Made by a program: the position numbers and the translations under genes
Notes under the pieces: generated by a model
Databases searched by the model: none
What the model was told of the DNA's origin: nothing
Seen by the model: only the letters and a program-made list of their open reading frames with translations
Source: Paracentrotus lividus
Lineage: Eukaryota; Echinodermata; Echinoidea; Camarodonta; Echinidae
NCBI GenBank assembly: GCA_940671915.1
Contig: CALNVZ010000174.1
Coordinates: forward strand, 21,880,432 to 21,944,431
Length of the DNA: 64,000 nucleotides
Reading direction: 5' to 3'
In this document: positions 19,953-31,663 of the stretch, one piece after another
Layout of the letters: the number at the start of each line of letters is the position of its first letter
Numbering within the stretch: position 1 is the first letter of the stretch

Positions 19953-21637
19953 CATGGGTGTCGATTGTGGGGGGGGGGGGGTGGGTGATGCATCCTCACC
20001 AATGAATTTCGCGTGGGGGATGGTTGTGTACATATCACCGCCCCCACCCTCCCCCCCAATATTTTGATGTCAAGAAAATAAAAAATATCACATTATATGC
20101 ATATAGATCTACCCATTACAAATTCGTTATTATACAAAACACTTTTATGAAATCATTATATCATTTTGCAGTCTAAAATACATATTCCTGACATTCAAAA
20201 ATCCAAAATTTTCTCACACTATCGTTAATCTTCCCCATGTGTGCCTGATATACTTTAGTAATCATGTAATACACATTACACCGTGTAGATAATGGAAGCG
20301 CAAATCATTGTAGATGTTTCATTATTCAAAATTGAAAAAAAAAAAAAAAAAAAAAACATTCAAATCGATGATAATCAGGGGCATCGATCCTATGGCGCAT
20401 AGGGGACATGTGCCTCGATAAGTAAAACTGAAGGCATAAGTGTTCCCCCTCAAAAATCCACGATGTTATAAAAAAAATTTAAAAAAATGAATATCGAAGA
20501 GTTGTAACACTTATCTCGGCTCTTCATCGATACGGTAACTTTTTTCGACTCGGACCATTGATTATATAATACACTACCACTATTCTCCGGGGGCTGAATG
20601 CCCTCTCTTCAAAATTAGTCGATACTTTGCTCTCAAATTTCAGATAACTGTTAAAAATTGCCTGAAAATTTTCAGCTCGCGCTTCGCGCTCGCATAATAT
20701 AAAATAGTGCAAACTGCACTTGACTTTGTTCATCTTTTATGCATGTATTAACGTCACGATGGTACGTTTAAAACTCCAAATCCCGGCCTCCCCGTTTCGT
20801 GCTCTCATGAGGCTACAAGTATCTTGTTTCATCAGGTCACTATTAATGAGAAAATTTTCAGCTCTCGCGCTTCGCGCTCGCACAATATTGCCCTAACTGG
20901 AATTCGTCCATATTCATATAGATTTGCGTTTGTTGGCATTACGTCATGATGTTCCGCTTCTAATTAAGAGTTAAAGCCCCCTACCCACAAATAGGCCCTA
21001 CCATGTTTCAGTTCAATATTATGGAGAAAATTTAAGCTAGAGCTTCGCGCTCGCCTTACAGCCCTATGAATTCGACCACATACTACATGTAGTACTCATA
21101 TGCATAATAATGTGCATGTGTGTATATTTATTGACATTACATCATGATGGCCCCCTTTGATAAACCAGATAAAGCCCCTTCCCGGTTCGCCTTCGCATTA
21201 TTCTACGATATATGTCCCATTTCATGTCACTATTATTGAGAAAATTTTCAGCTCGCGCTTCGCACTCACATAATGAACTTTAAATATATGTTTTAGTAGA
21301 TACTCACATGCATGCATGTGTGTATTATCTGCAGCCATTACATCATCATGGTCCCCCTTTAACAATCTAGTTAAAGCCCCTTCCTCGTTCGCGCTCGCAT
21401 TATGCTAAAAATGCCCCATTTTATGTCACTATTATTGAGAAAATTTTCAGCTCGCGCTTCGGGCTCGCATTATACAATACCTTGTTTCATAGTTATATGC
21501 ATGTGTGTATACAAGCATTACCCCATCCCAACAATGGACATTTCGATCATATACCACCATATGTGTTACATTGAGGAAAAGAGGAAATATCGAGGATCAT
21601 CCCCCCCCCCAATCACCAAAACAAATCGACACCGTTG
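19953..21637. mobile_element. Second array-bearing hAT-like element
   Basis: The ends are CATGGGTGTCGATTG and, inverted, AAATCGACACCGTTG. A G13 tract follows the left end and a C10 tract precedes the right end, as in the 9933 element. Between about 20640 and 21470 lie five units of roughly 200 bp, each with GAAAATTTTCAGCTCGCGCT followed by TCGCGCTCGC. The target duplication is not clear (flanks ATGTTAAC and ACCTTGAG). No transposase was found. Confidence 0.7.
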
Positions 21638-21767
21638 ACCTTGAGAAAATATTCTGTATGTCAGGTGTATGTGATTATTCAGGTGCATGATGCGAATAAA
21701 AAAACCCTCAGAAATACTCACCCAGTCATTCACCACTTTCACCTTCCAAGACCCTGAATAAACGGTT

Positions 21768-21936
21768 TATATCCACTTAGTCTAACAACAGTTGGTCCAA
21801 TTTTCTAAATACCGCATAGGCTAAGCCAGTTTGGTCTACTAATACACAGTAATACTAAGTTTGGTCTAATACATACCTGGTCTAATTCTCTATCGGTCTA
21901 ATGATCACTTGGTCGAATTGCCAATTCCTATAATAG
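21768..21936. repeat. TTGGTCTAAT motif cluster
   Basis: About eight spaced copies of a TTGGTCTAAT-like motif. Similar motif clusters occur near 57490-57545 and 63625-63680. Confidence 0.55.
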
Positions 21937-23183
21937 TAGGGATGTCCACTAAAATTTTAAGTTATTTTAAAGTTGTTTTTGCTAGGCTTATTTGATAGAG
22001 CATTTTGAAAGAAACATTATTTGGTACTTGAATATCACAATTGCATGTTCCGTTTCAAAGATATGACCCAAAGAGTGTCTCAGATTACCAATGAGCTGTA
22101 GAAGACTTTTACAAGTTTCAGAGAAAGCCAGAAAATGCAATAAAGCTCAAGTTTATGGTTCTTTTGTTCTTGATTTATTAAACCAAATCATACCAAACAT
22201 TTTCTATGTGTGTATCAACATGAAATGAGATTATAGTAACACAATTGAGTAGATTATACAAAAATACAATTTATGGCAGTACAAAAACTGATTTTTTGAC
22301 ATGTATTTACCGTATGTGATCCAATATGACCACCGTGGAAAAATACTCCATAGGGCATGTTTCAATAGGAACACCCTAGACAATGGGCTTTCATGGGTGG
22401 TGGGTCAGAGCCGAGTGTTAGACAGGGTAGAGTAATTTTAAAACTTAAATGGCCAGTGGTAAACATTGTTCTTTGTTTTTCACCCCAATACATTTTTGTT
22501 CAAAAATAGTGAAATTTTATAGATATCCACTCTCTCCTTATCTGAATCTATTCCAATCATGAGAAATTCCAGTCATAACACACATCACACAGAAGCATCA
22601 CTTTGAACACGCTGTAGTTTTTATTATATCAATTTCCAACAGGAGAAGTTGATCTTCTGTGAGGTATTTTCTAAGGAAGAAACTGACCAATTAGGAATAA
22701 AAATGATTGATATTTACCACTGGCCAAAAGACAATTTCGAAAAGCTGTTTTTTATTGAAAATTTTGCTGTTTCTCTGCCTGTGTATTATTGAGTACAGTG
22801 CATGGGTTATTGTTTGCATTGTAAATGCATAGGTGACTACATCCATACTGTGGCAAAAATGGGAATGCAACTTTAAGTGGGGAATGTCTCTTTAAACCTC
22901 TAGTTTTATACTGTAGGGTGAATGGGGGATATTTTTCTCTGTACATTTTCAATGGGAATTATTCGCACACAACTCAATTGCAAGTTGAGACACCCCTATA
23001 GAATGTTGAGACACCCTAAAACCCATTAACATTCCAGAGCTAGAAGATCGAAACCAACTGTTTGGGAGAAAGGCACTAATATTTAACCTGTTGGAACCTT
23101 GACAGTTTACACCTATATGATATAATATAAAGTCATAGATAATAGTTCAGATGAAAGAGGTTAAAGCAACCTGTCAGATGCTC

Positions 23184-23239
23184 TGACGTCACAGCTCAGA
23201 ACTGTATAAATAGGAGCGACGAACCTTCATTCGTTCAGT
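23184..23239 (+). promoter_or_regulatory. Core promoter: CRE-like site, TATA box and initiator
   Basis: TGACGTCA at 23184-23191, TATAAATAG at 23205-23213 and TTCAGT at 23234-23239. The first T of the TATA box is 32 bases before the A of the initiator, the canonical spacing for RNA polymerase II. This predicts plus-strand transcription starting near 23237, directly upstream of the hairpin array. Confidence 0.6.
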
Positions 23240-23304
23240 AGTGGGGCGGGGAAACAAGGTACTGACCGTTTCTAGTACATACAGCCTACCATGCCTAGGG
23301 TATA

Positions 23305-23534
23305 GGACAGGGGAAAGCATGCTATACCGTGTTATAGCATACACCCTGTCGGGTTACCAAATAGGACAGGGGAAAGCATGCTATACCGTGTTATAGCATA
23401 CACCCTGTCGGGTTACCAAAAAGGACAGGGGAAAGCTTGCTATACCGTGCTATAGCATACACCCTGTTATGTTAGGTATGGGTAGATATGGCAAGGGGAC
23501 ACGATATGCCAGAGCGACTGGCATCCACCCTGCC
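23305..23534 (+). repeat. Four tandem hairpin units, possible structured RNA
   Basis: Three near-identical units start at 23305, 23364 and 23423 (period 59), and a diverged fourth at 23490. Each folds as a lower stem (GACAGGG with CCCTGTC), an asymmetric internal loop, and an upper stem (ATGCTATA with TATAGCAT). In unit 4 the lower stem is GGCA-GGG with CCCTGCC (one bulged A) and the upper stem ATGCCAG with CTGGCAT, so several base pairs changed on both sides together. Each unit is followed by GGGYTA. No known ribozyme core was recognised. Confidence 0.65.
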
Positions 23535-24139
23535 GGGCTAGGGAAAAACCTCCATTTAGAGTAGGGATTTATATAGGATGAATACTCTATGCACTATGTA
23601 GAGATAGGGCTGTAGAGTAAGGCATTGCAACATCACACCACACACAAGCCTGTAATATAGAATACATTATTAAAAGTGAACGAATACCACTAAATGGTAC
23701 ATGTCTGACAACCCAGCCTCCTTCTTACATGTAGTGCTGAGAGCTAGCACGTGGAGTATATACGAGGACATGTTAGATATAGGGAATAGTGTATATGAGA
23801 GTATGAGGAGGAGGATGAGCGACACCCTGCATCTATAAAGTAAGGATACGAGGGGAACTATTGAGAGAGACTGAGAAAAGACAAGTACACGTGAGGACTG
23901 AGAGGCCCGAGCAAGTAGAAGTTATTAGGCATCTGTAACTATATGACTCTACCTACACCCTGTTAGGATATTATAACATCGTTTACTGCTCCCCTTCTGC
24001 CAGGTTGAGACCAACACTCGGCACACGTTACAATACAGTGAAGTGGAAACCGTTCTAGTGGCTTTTTGCCTTTGTTTGGCCATCCCTAATAATAGCCAAT
24101 TTGTTTAAATAAACTCGCCCAAATGAATAACTGGTATAT

Positions 24140-24236
24140 TATTATTTGAAATTGAAATTGAAATTGAAAAGGTTTTATTGAAATATTGAAGGTAGCGACC
24201 CAAAGGTCGAATTGGGTTCAATGTACAAACATAACA
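24140..24236 (-). mobile_element. LINE 3'-end remnant with (TTTCAA)n tail
   Basis: The minus strand ends CAATAAAACC then repeats of TTTCAA, the form of a CR1/L2-type LINE tail. The upstream part of this remnant resumes at about 25107 beyond the inserted 24239-25104 element. Confidence 0.5.
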
Positions 24237-24238
24237 TA

Positions 24239-25104
24239 GGGTACATGCAGGTAATATGGGCCAGCAGGTAATATGGGCCACCTGGAGCAAATCATGTCGT
24301 GACCGTCGACCGGTGACCGGTGACCGGTGTGAGCACCATAATGTTGTTCATATGAACTGTATACGAAAATATATCGTCGTGAGAGCATCTGATGCCGAAA
24401 TTTCTCTGAGAAAATTGCTGAAAACCAACAAGGTAGGTAAAACTTACGGCATTTTTAAACCCTGATGTAAAATTTGATATTTCACAGAATGTAATGGTGA
24501 AAGAGTGTTTGAGGGGGTAACCTCAATTGTTTTGTATATTTAGTAAGCTTATAGTTACATTTTTATCATACTAGCATGTACAGGTCAATTTGTTGTAGTG
24601 AAGGGGTGCAATGTGGCATTGAATGCTTGCCTGACGCAGCAACAGAGTGCAGGTAATATGGGCCATCCAAAATGGTGGAAATGATTCTGGTACTTAGTAT
24701 TGGGATGAGGCATCAATCTCTTTGCTACGATTTTTGGGGGTATATTCACAGTATATAGTTAATATAAATAACTTATTGTAGGCCTATATTGACTTGTATA
24801 ATGAAAATAATATTTAAATAATATTTAAAAAAGAAATAATATAAGTCATTGTAGTTTTTAAAACATACATTAAATATATGTGCCCATATTACCTGCACAT
24901 GCAGGTAATATGGGCACTTTGGTAATAACGTCAACATTTGAATATTGCAGACAAGGGGGTTGGTGATAATTGTTTTTCTTCACAATAAAAGTTAGAGCAG
25001 TAGTTATTGATTCATATAAACGAAGATTAGACTGTGTGTCATTTTGTAATTTTATGCAAATTAAGCAAATGAGCTTAGGGGGCCCATATTACGTGCATGT
25101 ACCC
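24239..25104. mobile_element. TA-inserting element with GGGTACATGCAGGTAATATG ends
   Basis: GGGTACATGCAGGTAATATG on the left and GGGCCCATATTACGTGCATG on the right are inverted ends, flanked by TA on both sides (24237-24238 and 25105-25106). The sub-terminal motif AAGCAAATGAGCTTAG is shared with the 40095-41034 element. The frame 24256-24465 contains VRASDAEISLRKLL followed by an exon-like donor, AACAAG|GTAGGT; this could be a transposase exon remnant. Related copies lie at 1-795 and 13527-14830. Confidence 0.8.
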
Positions 25105-25106
25105 TA

Positions 25107-25428
25107 TATAAATAGGAAATTTACAAAATAATATAACATAGTAAATCGGGTACATGAGGCACAAACAAGGAGAGAGGTCAGAAGCGTTATTTGCTGTCCT
25201 GAAATGGTTCTTAAAAAAAAAAAGATAATAAGAAGAAGAAAATAATTGCTTGTTTTGTAAAGAACGATTGCGATCTGACCGCGGACGGGCACACTGTAAA
25301 ATACGCACTACTCTTGTACTTCGCTTGCGCTGCGCTTGTACACAATACTCACATAACCTGAGCGGAGTGTGGGCTCGCTCACGTTTATCACAACCCAGGG
25401 TTAAATGTAAAACTTGGGTTTTGTTGAG
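25107..25428. other. LINE remnant continuation and spacer
   Basis: AT-rich, with a possible continuation of the LINE 3' end to about 25240, then GC-richer sequence with CTTCGCTTGCGCTGCGCTTG near 25320. No gene. Confidence 0.4.
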
Positions 25429-26279
25429 GGTGCCCTCACACTACGGCGTGTTGAGCTAACGTTTGACCAGCGTTCTTGGAATTTGGTGCGTACGTTCGAA
25501 AACGTTGCTACTCGTTAACCATACGCAATTAATCGTTGTCTGAACGCAAATGTACGCTGAGATAAATTCATAATTTATTACACGTTCACAGTTTTGAGCG
25601 TTTTCTAGAGCGTAACAACGCACTTATCATTATAGGTTCTGTATGCGCTGGGCATTAGCAGTGTGAACGTTATGCGCGTTGGAAGTTCATTCCCTTGTCG
25701 TTCTCTATTCGTTCCCTCGTCGTTCTCTGGTCGTCCAAACGCGTCTAATCTATCTCGGGAATTTTTTTTTTTTAAATTATGGTTTATTATTATTCTTTTC
25801 ATTTTTTAATCAATATCTTTGAATGCATTGATTTTTTTCCTCCTCGATTAAATTTTTTTTTAAATAATAATGATATAAAATCTTCCTATTATGTCGGAGA
25901 AGAGATTGTGGGATAATCAATCGACATGTAATTCAATATAACTGTGGTCTCTTAATCTTTATTTCATTTGGGAATTAGCTATATTATATGATGTTATAGT
26001 ATCAATAATACTTGAATGCTGCGAGCGCCTTTCAGAGTCGCCTCACTAAGCCTGGTAATAGTTAGTTAACATTAAAAGCCCTTATAAACACCGAGTAGGA
26101 TACATGTATAAAGTGATACATAAATGTAACTATTATTAGTAATACTCTATCATGCCATGAAGTATGTTTAGAAAGATTTTCGTCATGTGGTATTTATGTA
26201 ATTTAAGAAACAAACCTTCATATTTTGGTGAAGAAAAAAAAAATTATTATGATGTATCTAGGAATAGGTATAAACCAAA

Positions 26280-26515
26280 AGCCTTGGACCACGGGAAATA
26301 ATAAGGGAAACAGAAGAGAAACACAGATAGGGAGAACTGGGTAGACAAAAAGGAAAGAGAGGTAAAAAGAGAATGAAAAAACAGCAACAGACAACAGAAC
26401 GCAGAGAGAGAAGAAGAGAGAGAAAGGGAAGAGAGGAGAAAGGGATAACGGAATGAATTAATATAATGGAGAGACTGGAAGATAGAAAATAGGAAAAAGA
26501 AACTAAAAAGAACAT
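26280..26515. repeat. Polypurine tract
   Basis: The plus strand is almost wholly A and G (AGAGAGAAGAAGAGAGAGAA-like) over more than 200 bases. The minus-strand frames here encode only Ser/Leu/Phe-rich low complexity and are not genes. Confidence 0.8.
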
Positions 26516-27528
26516 TATTGAGAAATTGAGATCTGAAACTCAAAAAAGTTTTATAATAGACACAAAGTCGTTTGGAAACATAACATTGTGCAATACATTT
26601 TTTTCCCTTTTTTTTTTGGGGGGGGGGGATTGGAGGTTGTGGTGAAGCTTTGTTTTTATCTCTTAATTTATGGGCACAAAATTTTATTCATTGATAGTAT
26701 TTCATTGTATTGGCATGTTAAAGATGAAGATGGTTGAACAGTCAATGCATTCTGATAACTGCATAAACAGTTTGTTTTCCTTTTGTTTCTGTTTTCCCTA
26801 TATGATCCTGAGGTGTTAACCCCCCTCATAATTATGATTTTTTTTTTTTTTTTTTGAGCACTTATATTTATTTCAAATAAATTGATGGGTGTAAAAATCA
26901 GCTTGCGCTTTTTTAATCAAGATGAACCAAATAAATGGACGCGGCTTGTTTCATATTAGATAAAATACTTTTTTTTAATTTCTCAACCCTAATCAAGACG
27001 AAAGGGTCATACTCTTTTACACTACATCTACACTCAATACAACATTAGGGTGTTATAAGATGGTATTGTTTTCTTGAGATAGAAAACATTACATTTTTTA
27101 ACTATACACTGTTGGTACAAAGGTTGGATTTTTTTTATTGATCCAGCCACATAATAATTTTGATGTTTATTTTTATTATTTTTTTTTTATATTGGGTTTT
27201 TTCTAAACCATGACCGGGTATTGAATAATTTTTAAAAAATAACTTCACTCCACCACAATAAACATTCTGGCAACTTTTTTTGACTTACCAAAGCCCCCTC
27301 GGTGCTATCCCATGAATCGCTTTTGAGGTGTAGGTTGCTATGGTCTTAAATCTAGGTTAAAAACAATGGTTTCTTGTCTAAGTGAGGGGTTGAATTAAAA
27401 AGTGTGACTGGTAGAGAATATAAATAATATTCTACCGTTTATGGTAAAAACAGAGAGAGAAAAACCTTTAACAATCAATTGTTATATTTCCTCAATTTTT
27501 TTTTTTTTCGTCTAAGAAATAACCATAG

Positions 27529-27693
27529 CAGTAGTGGATCCAGGATTTTGAAATACGAGTGGTGCATCCCGAAAATTTGAGGAAAAAAATAGGTGCAGGC
27601 AAAATTTTTCAAATTTTAACATATACAGTCAATCATTTTTTTTAATCATAGAAGGGGTGCAGGTCTCCTGCGCCCCGTCTGGATCCGCCATTG
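27529..27693. mobile_element. GGATCC-type hAT-like MITE
   Basis: The ends are CAGTAGTGGATCCAGGATTT and, inverted, CTGGATCCGCCATTG. Same family as 5004-5156. Nested in the 25429-28887 element. Confidence 0.75.
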
Positions 27694-28946
27694 CCAGGTT
27701 CCCGGAGAGGTGAGAGGGGACAAACAAATTCAAGAAATTTAAGCTGGAGCAAAATGATGTGGCTAGCGCAAAAAAAAAATAAACTAAATAAACAAATAAA
27801 CAATAGTAATAATAATAAAATAATAATAAATAAATAAACAATAATAATAATAAAAAATAATAATAGTATCCAAGCTTGATGAACAACAGTGTAAATTCTG
27901 CTGGTGTTCTTTCGAACTTCGTATTTTTAAGGTAATAAATTGCTCCAAATGATAAATAAAATATAGAAATACCAAATTTTTGTTAACATTTAAAAGTATT
28001 AGATACGTTATACGTTGGTATTCACAGAGAAAACAATTACATGTATATTTCAAAGTCGAAAATGTTTATATTTCATTATACGAATAGTTACTTTACATGA
28101 TAAAATAGCACTTAAACAGGGAGGGAAAACTACTGAGCACAAAACAGAATAAGCTTTAAATCATTTGATTCGATAACACAAAGCGCCCCATTTGGTGACA
28201 TAAGGATATTGAGGTAAAAAACATACGCCCCCATTTGGTGACATGAGGAAATTGAGTAAAATAACATATAAACAAAAAGTTCTGCGTTGGTTGGACGCAC
28301 TTCGAACTATGAAGGACGTTCACCCAAAACGCTAAACGATCAAGTAGCGAATGCCCAGCGCTTTCAAAGCGTCTTTATAAGAACGCTGTTACACGCAAAG
28401 AATTTTGAACATGTTCAAAATCAAAATTGACTTCAGCGTTCCTCTGCGTTTCTTGTGTTATCAACGAAAAGCAAACGCTTTCCTACGTTTGCCAAGCGAT
28501 TTTCGAACGACAGTCCGCCGCTCATGAACTTACGGAAATGCAATTAACATTCCACGAACGTCGGGCAGTCGTTACTCAATACGCACATGTTTGGCGTTTC
28601 CTAACGTTCTTTAACACGTCTAAACACGCTAGACATAAGTTGGGCATCGCTCTGTTCAGTCGTTGCTAACGCTAGGCAATCGTTAGGTGGACGCCTAAGC
28701 ACGCGCAGCCATCGTTAACCTGACGCTATTTATTCGCTTCGCCAGTCGTTTAGAGCTCATTAAAATTCCATTTTGACAGGGAAAATGGAGCGTTCTTGAG
28801 CGTATTTTGGACAAAGTCAAATTTCGAGTGAGAAATCGTGAACGCTAGACACACGTTACCTCAACACGCTTCTACTGTGAGGGCACCATAAACTAGGCTA
28901 TCAGGAATACCATACCAATAGGACTTAAACCAGAGGTGTGGGTTAA

Positions 28947-29714
28947 CCCTAAAAAGACTGGGGGGGGGGGGCTCATTCAGCCCCCCCCTCGCTTTTTTTT
29001 GCGATACTTCGCAACGCGTGAAAAAAATTCGCCGAGACTTCATGACTATTTCTTTCAAGTTTTGCGAACTTTTGAGAGACCAAATTTGCCGAGGCCGGGT
29101 ACGCGGTTCCGAAATTACGTAACATTTTGTAACCGTGCGTCAGACCCAAAATTTGCTCAAATACGTGATTTTTGTGTACAAATCCAATGTAAATTGTTGT
29201 TTTTAGCCAAAATATCATATATGTATCATTATTTTCTCTTGAACTGATTTAAAATCAATTAATTTAAGGTTGTTTATGATTAAAATGGTGTCACCAATGA
29301 TTTCCATTGAAAAAACAATAAAAAACAAAAAGTCGAAAAACAAAGAAATACATAAGAAATTTAAAAAACAATAAAATACATAAGAAAGAAATCTTGGTAA
29401 TTTTTTTTTTTTTAACGCATTTCACCAGAAGCCTACAAAGAGCCTGTAAACCAAAAATTAGCACTTTTAGAGCTTTTTTAAATTAATTAAAGCAAATCTT
29501 AGATTTTATGCATAAATTAGCATAATTAATTAGTAATGACATTTTTCGGAGAATATGACTCATTGGTTTTGGAGAGTATGCCGTGGGTAAGGCACGTGCC
29601 AAGTTTCGGCGCGATCGCGCGCTCAACGGCCGAGATCATTGGGGGGGGCTGAATGAGCCCCCCCCCCCCCCCCCCAGTCTTTATGTGTGTCAAAATAGCC
29701 CAGTCTTTTTAGGG
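28947..29714. mobile_element. piggyBac-like MITE, TTAA target
   Basis: CCCTAAAAAGACTG on the left and CAGTCTTTTTAGGG on the right are perfect inverted ends flanked by TTAA on both sides (28943-28946 and 29715-29718). Long G and C tracts with GGCTGAATGAGCC follow inside each end, and the right end carries a second CAGTCTTT copy. CCC termini with a TTAA target fit piggyBac. The frames inside are not recognised. Confidence 0.75.
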
Positions 29715-29968
29715 TTAAGGGTGGTTTAGTTAACATAGGGTTAACTTTAGCCCAGGGTTAACTCTTACTGCTATCAGAATATGGGCCATTGGGTTTAAAC
29801 CAAGTGGTAATTTATCGATACCCCGGCAGTCCATGCATCACACCTCGCAGGTAATAAAATAATAGCAATCTATTATGTCTTTATTTTCAGGTTATAGCAA
29901 CAAAGGAGATGAAGTTCCCAAGATAATAACACCATTTACTGGGCACGTGAGCCCTTCGATATAGGTCT

Positions 29969-30146
29969 TAGCCTTTAGCCAAGGCACTCGGCGCTTGTAT
30001 TTCCCAAAATGCGCCAAACGAGTCTGAAGACATAAGACTATCATGCGAGGCAGTCAGCGCTTGGCGCTAAATGATAGTCGTATGTATTCAGACTCGTTTG
30101 GCGCATTTTGGGAAATAAAAGCGCCGAGTGCCTTGGCTAAAGGATA
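29969..30146. mobile_element. Foldback MITE with 9-bp TSD TATAGGTCT
   Basis: The arms of about 75 bp are near-perfect inverted copies (CCTTTAGCCAAGGCACTCGG at left) around a loop near 30050. TATAGGTCT is repeated directly at 29960-29968 and 30147-30155. A 9-bp duplication fits Mutator-like or Merlin-like elements. Confidence 0.85.
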
Positions 30147-30189
30147 TATAGGTCTAATTCCTATAATTACGATTTTAACGAAAATGAAT

Positions 30190-31610
30190 ATACATGGGCA
30201 AGAAAAGATCGTATAACTACTATAACTCTTCTCAAAAACAGAGGCATCGATCCGCTCTGATAATTCAAAGCACAGTTATAGTGGTTCCATAGTTATCTAA
30301 GTGAAAGAAAGCAAGCTGTTAGTCTAAATGGTAAATCATCAAAATTAGGTGATGTGAAAATTGGAATTCTCAGGGCGGGGTCCTTGGCCCCACCCTCTTC
30401 CTCCTTTCATAAATGATATTATACAAAGTGTTAATGCCGCGCTTCGTGATATTCGCGGATGATGTTGCTATTTATACAACAGGTAAAAATGTAAAGGAAG
30501 TGGAGTCAAAATTACAAATTTGTTTTAACGATATTGCAAAGTGTGATATGATAATAATAGACTAAAGTAATGCTGATAAGACTCAAGTTATGATGGTTTC
30601 CTCAAGATCTAATTCTAACTGTATGGATCTGAATGTATTAATGAATGGAACTAAACTTAAACAGGTTAACTCAGCCAGATATCTTGGCGTTAACATTGAT
30701 TGTCACTTAACATGGGAAGATCTATGTCAAACAAGTTGTAAATCCCTTCATATAAGTGTATACTTTGCAAAACTATGTTTTACGTTAAACACACCTTTAC
30801 TAAATACTCTTTACAAAACAACTATTCAACCTAGTATTGACTACGCCATGCTCAGTGTGGGTATTGTTCAGCTAAAACCGTGAATTTGTTCATCGTATTC
30901 AGAGAAGGCTTCCCGTATTGTAACAAAACATTTTGGTGCACGCGACATAAGCGTTTCAAACTTTTTAAGAAACTGAAATGGCAAGATTTTGAGACAGGCG
31001 TGATTATTTTATCAATATGCTTATGTATCGTTGCATACATGGTTTGGCTCCAGTTAGACTATGCAATGAAATCGAAATGTATTTTATAGGCATGGCTTTA
31101 ATACCCGAAATTCCGACTCTTTAAATGTTGTCCTACCCAACCAAATATCGACCTCTTTAAACATTCCTTCAGATATTCAGGCCCCAAAACGTTGGAATCA
31201 TCTCCCGAATGAGTTACAAAATTATGGAACACTCCTTCCTTCAAAAGACAATACAAGCAACTTCATTCTAAATAACTCTAAAGTATTTTCTTTACTATCC
31301 CCAAACATATTCGTACCTATTTATAATTTATTTACTCACGCTTACATAGTATTACTTTTTAAGCTGAATTATTTTGATAATCAATGAATTGTTATTCATG
31401 TTTGTTTTGTTATGTATTTTGCTGTATTGCTTTATAATTACAATGCTATACGTTTCCCTCCAACTTCTTTTTTCTTCATTTCATTTACGTTTCTTTCTCC
31501 TCTCTGATCTATGCATTTCTAATTTTCTATTGCTTTCTTTCTTCTCTCTCTCTCTCTCCCTATCTCTCTCTCTCTCTCTCTTTCTCACACACTCTTTCTC
31601 TCTCTCTCTC

Positions 31611-31663
<53 letters not shown>

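Larger units (their letters stand above)
21937..24088. mobile_element. 2.15-kb TIR element with 7-bp TSD ATAATAG, internal promoter and hairpin array
   Basis: The ends are TAGGGATGTCC and, inverted, GGCCATCCCTA. ATAATAG is repeated exactly on both sides (21930-21936 and 24089-24095). The terminus fits the hAT YARNG rule, although hAT usually duplicates 8 bp. There is no convincing protein frame. The centre contains a CRE-like site, TATA box and initiator at textbook spacing, followed by four tandem hairpin units. This may be a non-autonomous element that has captured or evolved a transcribed structured unit. Confidence 0.8.
25429..28887. mobile_element. 3.5-kb element with GGTGCCCTCACA ends and CGTT-rich arms
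   Basis: The left end GGTGCCCTCACACTACGGCG and the right end ACTGTGAGGGCACC, preceded by CTCAACACGCTTC, are inverted. About 300 bp at the left (25429-25745) and 600 bp at the right (28270-28887) are dense in AACG/CGTT and GCGTT motifs. The middle is AT-rich with low-complexity tracts and another MITE (27529-27693). No transposase frame was found. Frame 28427-28669 is made of the motif repeats. Confidence 0.7.

Noticed and set aside
23305-23534. CRISPR-like array
   Set aside because: The units abut in tandem without unique spacers, the fourth diverges, and the host is an animal. A tandem hairpin repeat fits better.
21937-24088. Solo LTR of a retrotransposon
   Set aside because: The promoter-like set suggested an LTR, but the ends are TAGGGATG/CATCCCTA inverted repeats with a 7-bp duplication and no primer-binding site is adjacent.
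26247-26543. Minus-strand frames of 85-98 codons
   Set aside because: They are Ser/Leu/Phe low-complexity translations of a polypurine tract with no start context or domain.
29700-29720. TTAGGG as a telomere-like repeat
   Set aside because: It is a single occurrence that belongs to the piggyBac-like end CAGTCTTTTTAGGG next to TTAA.
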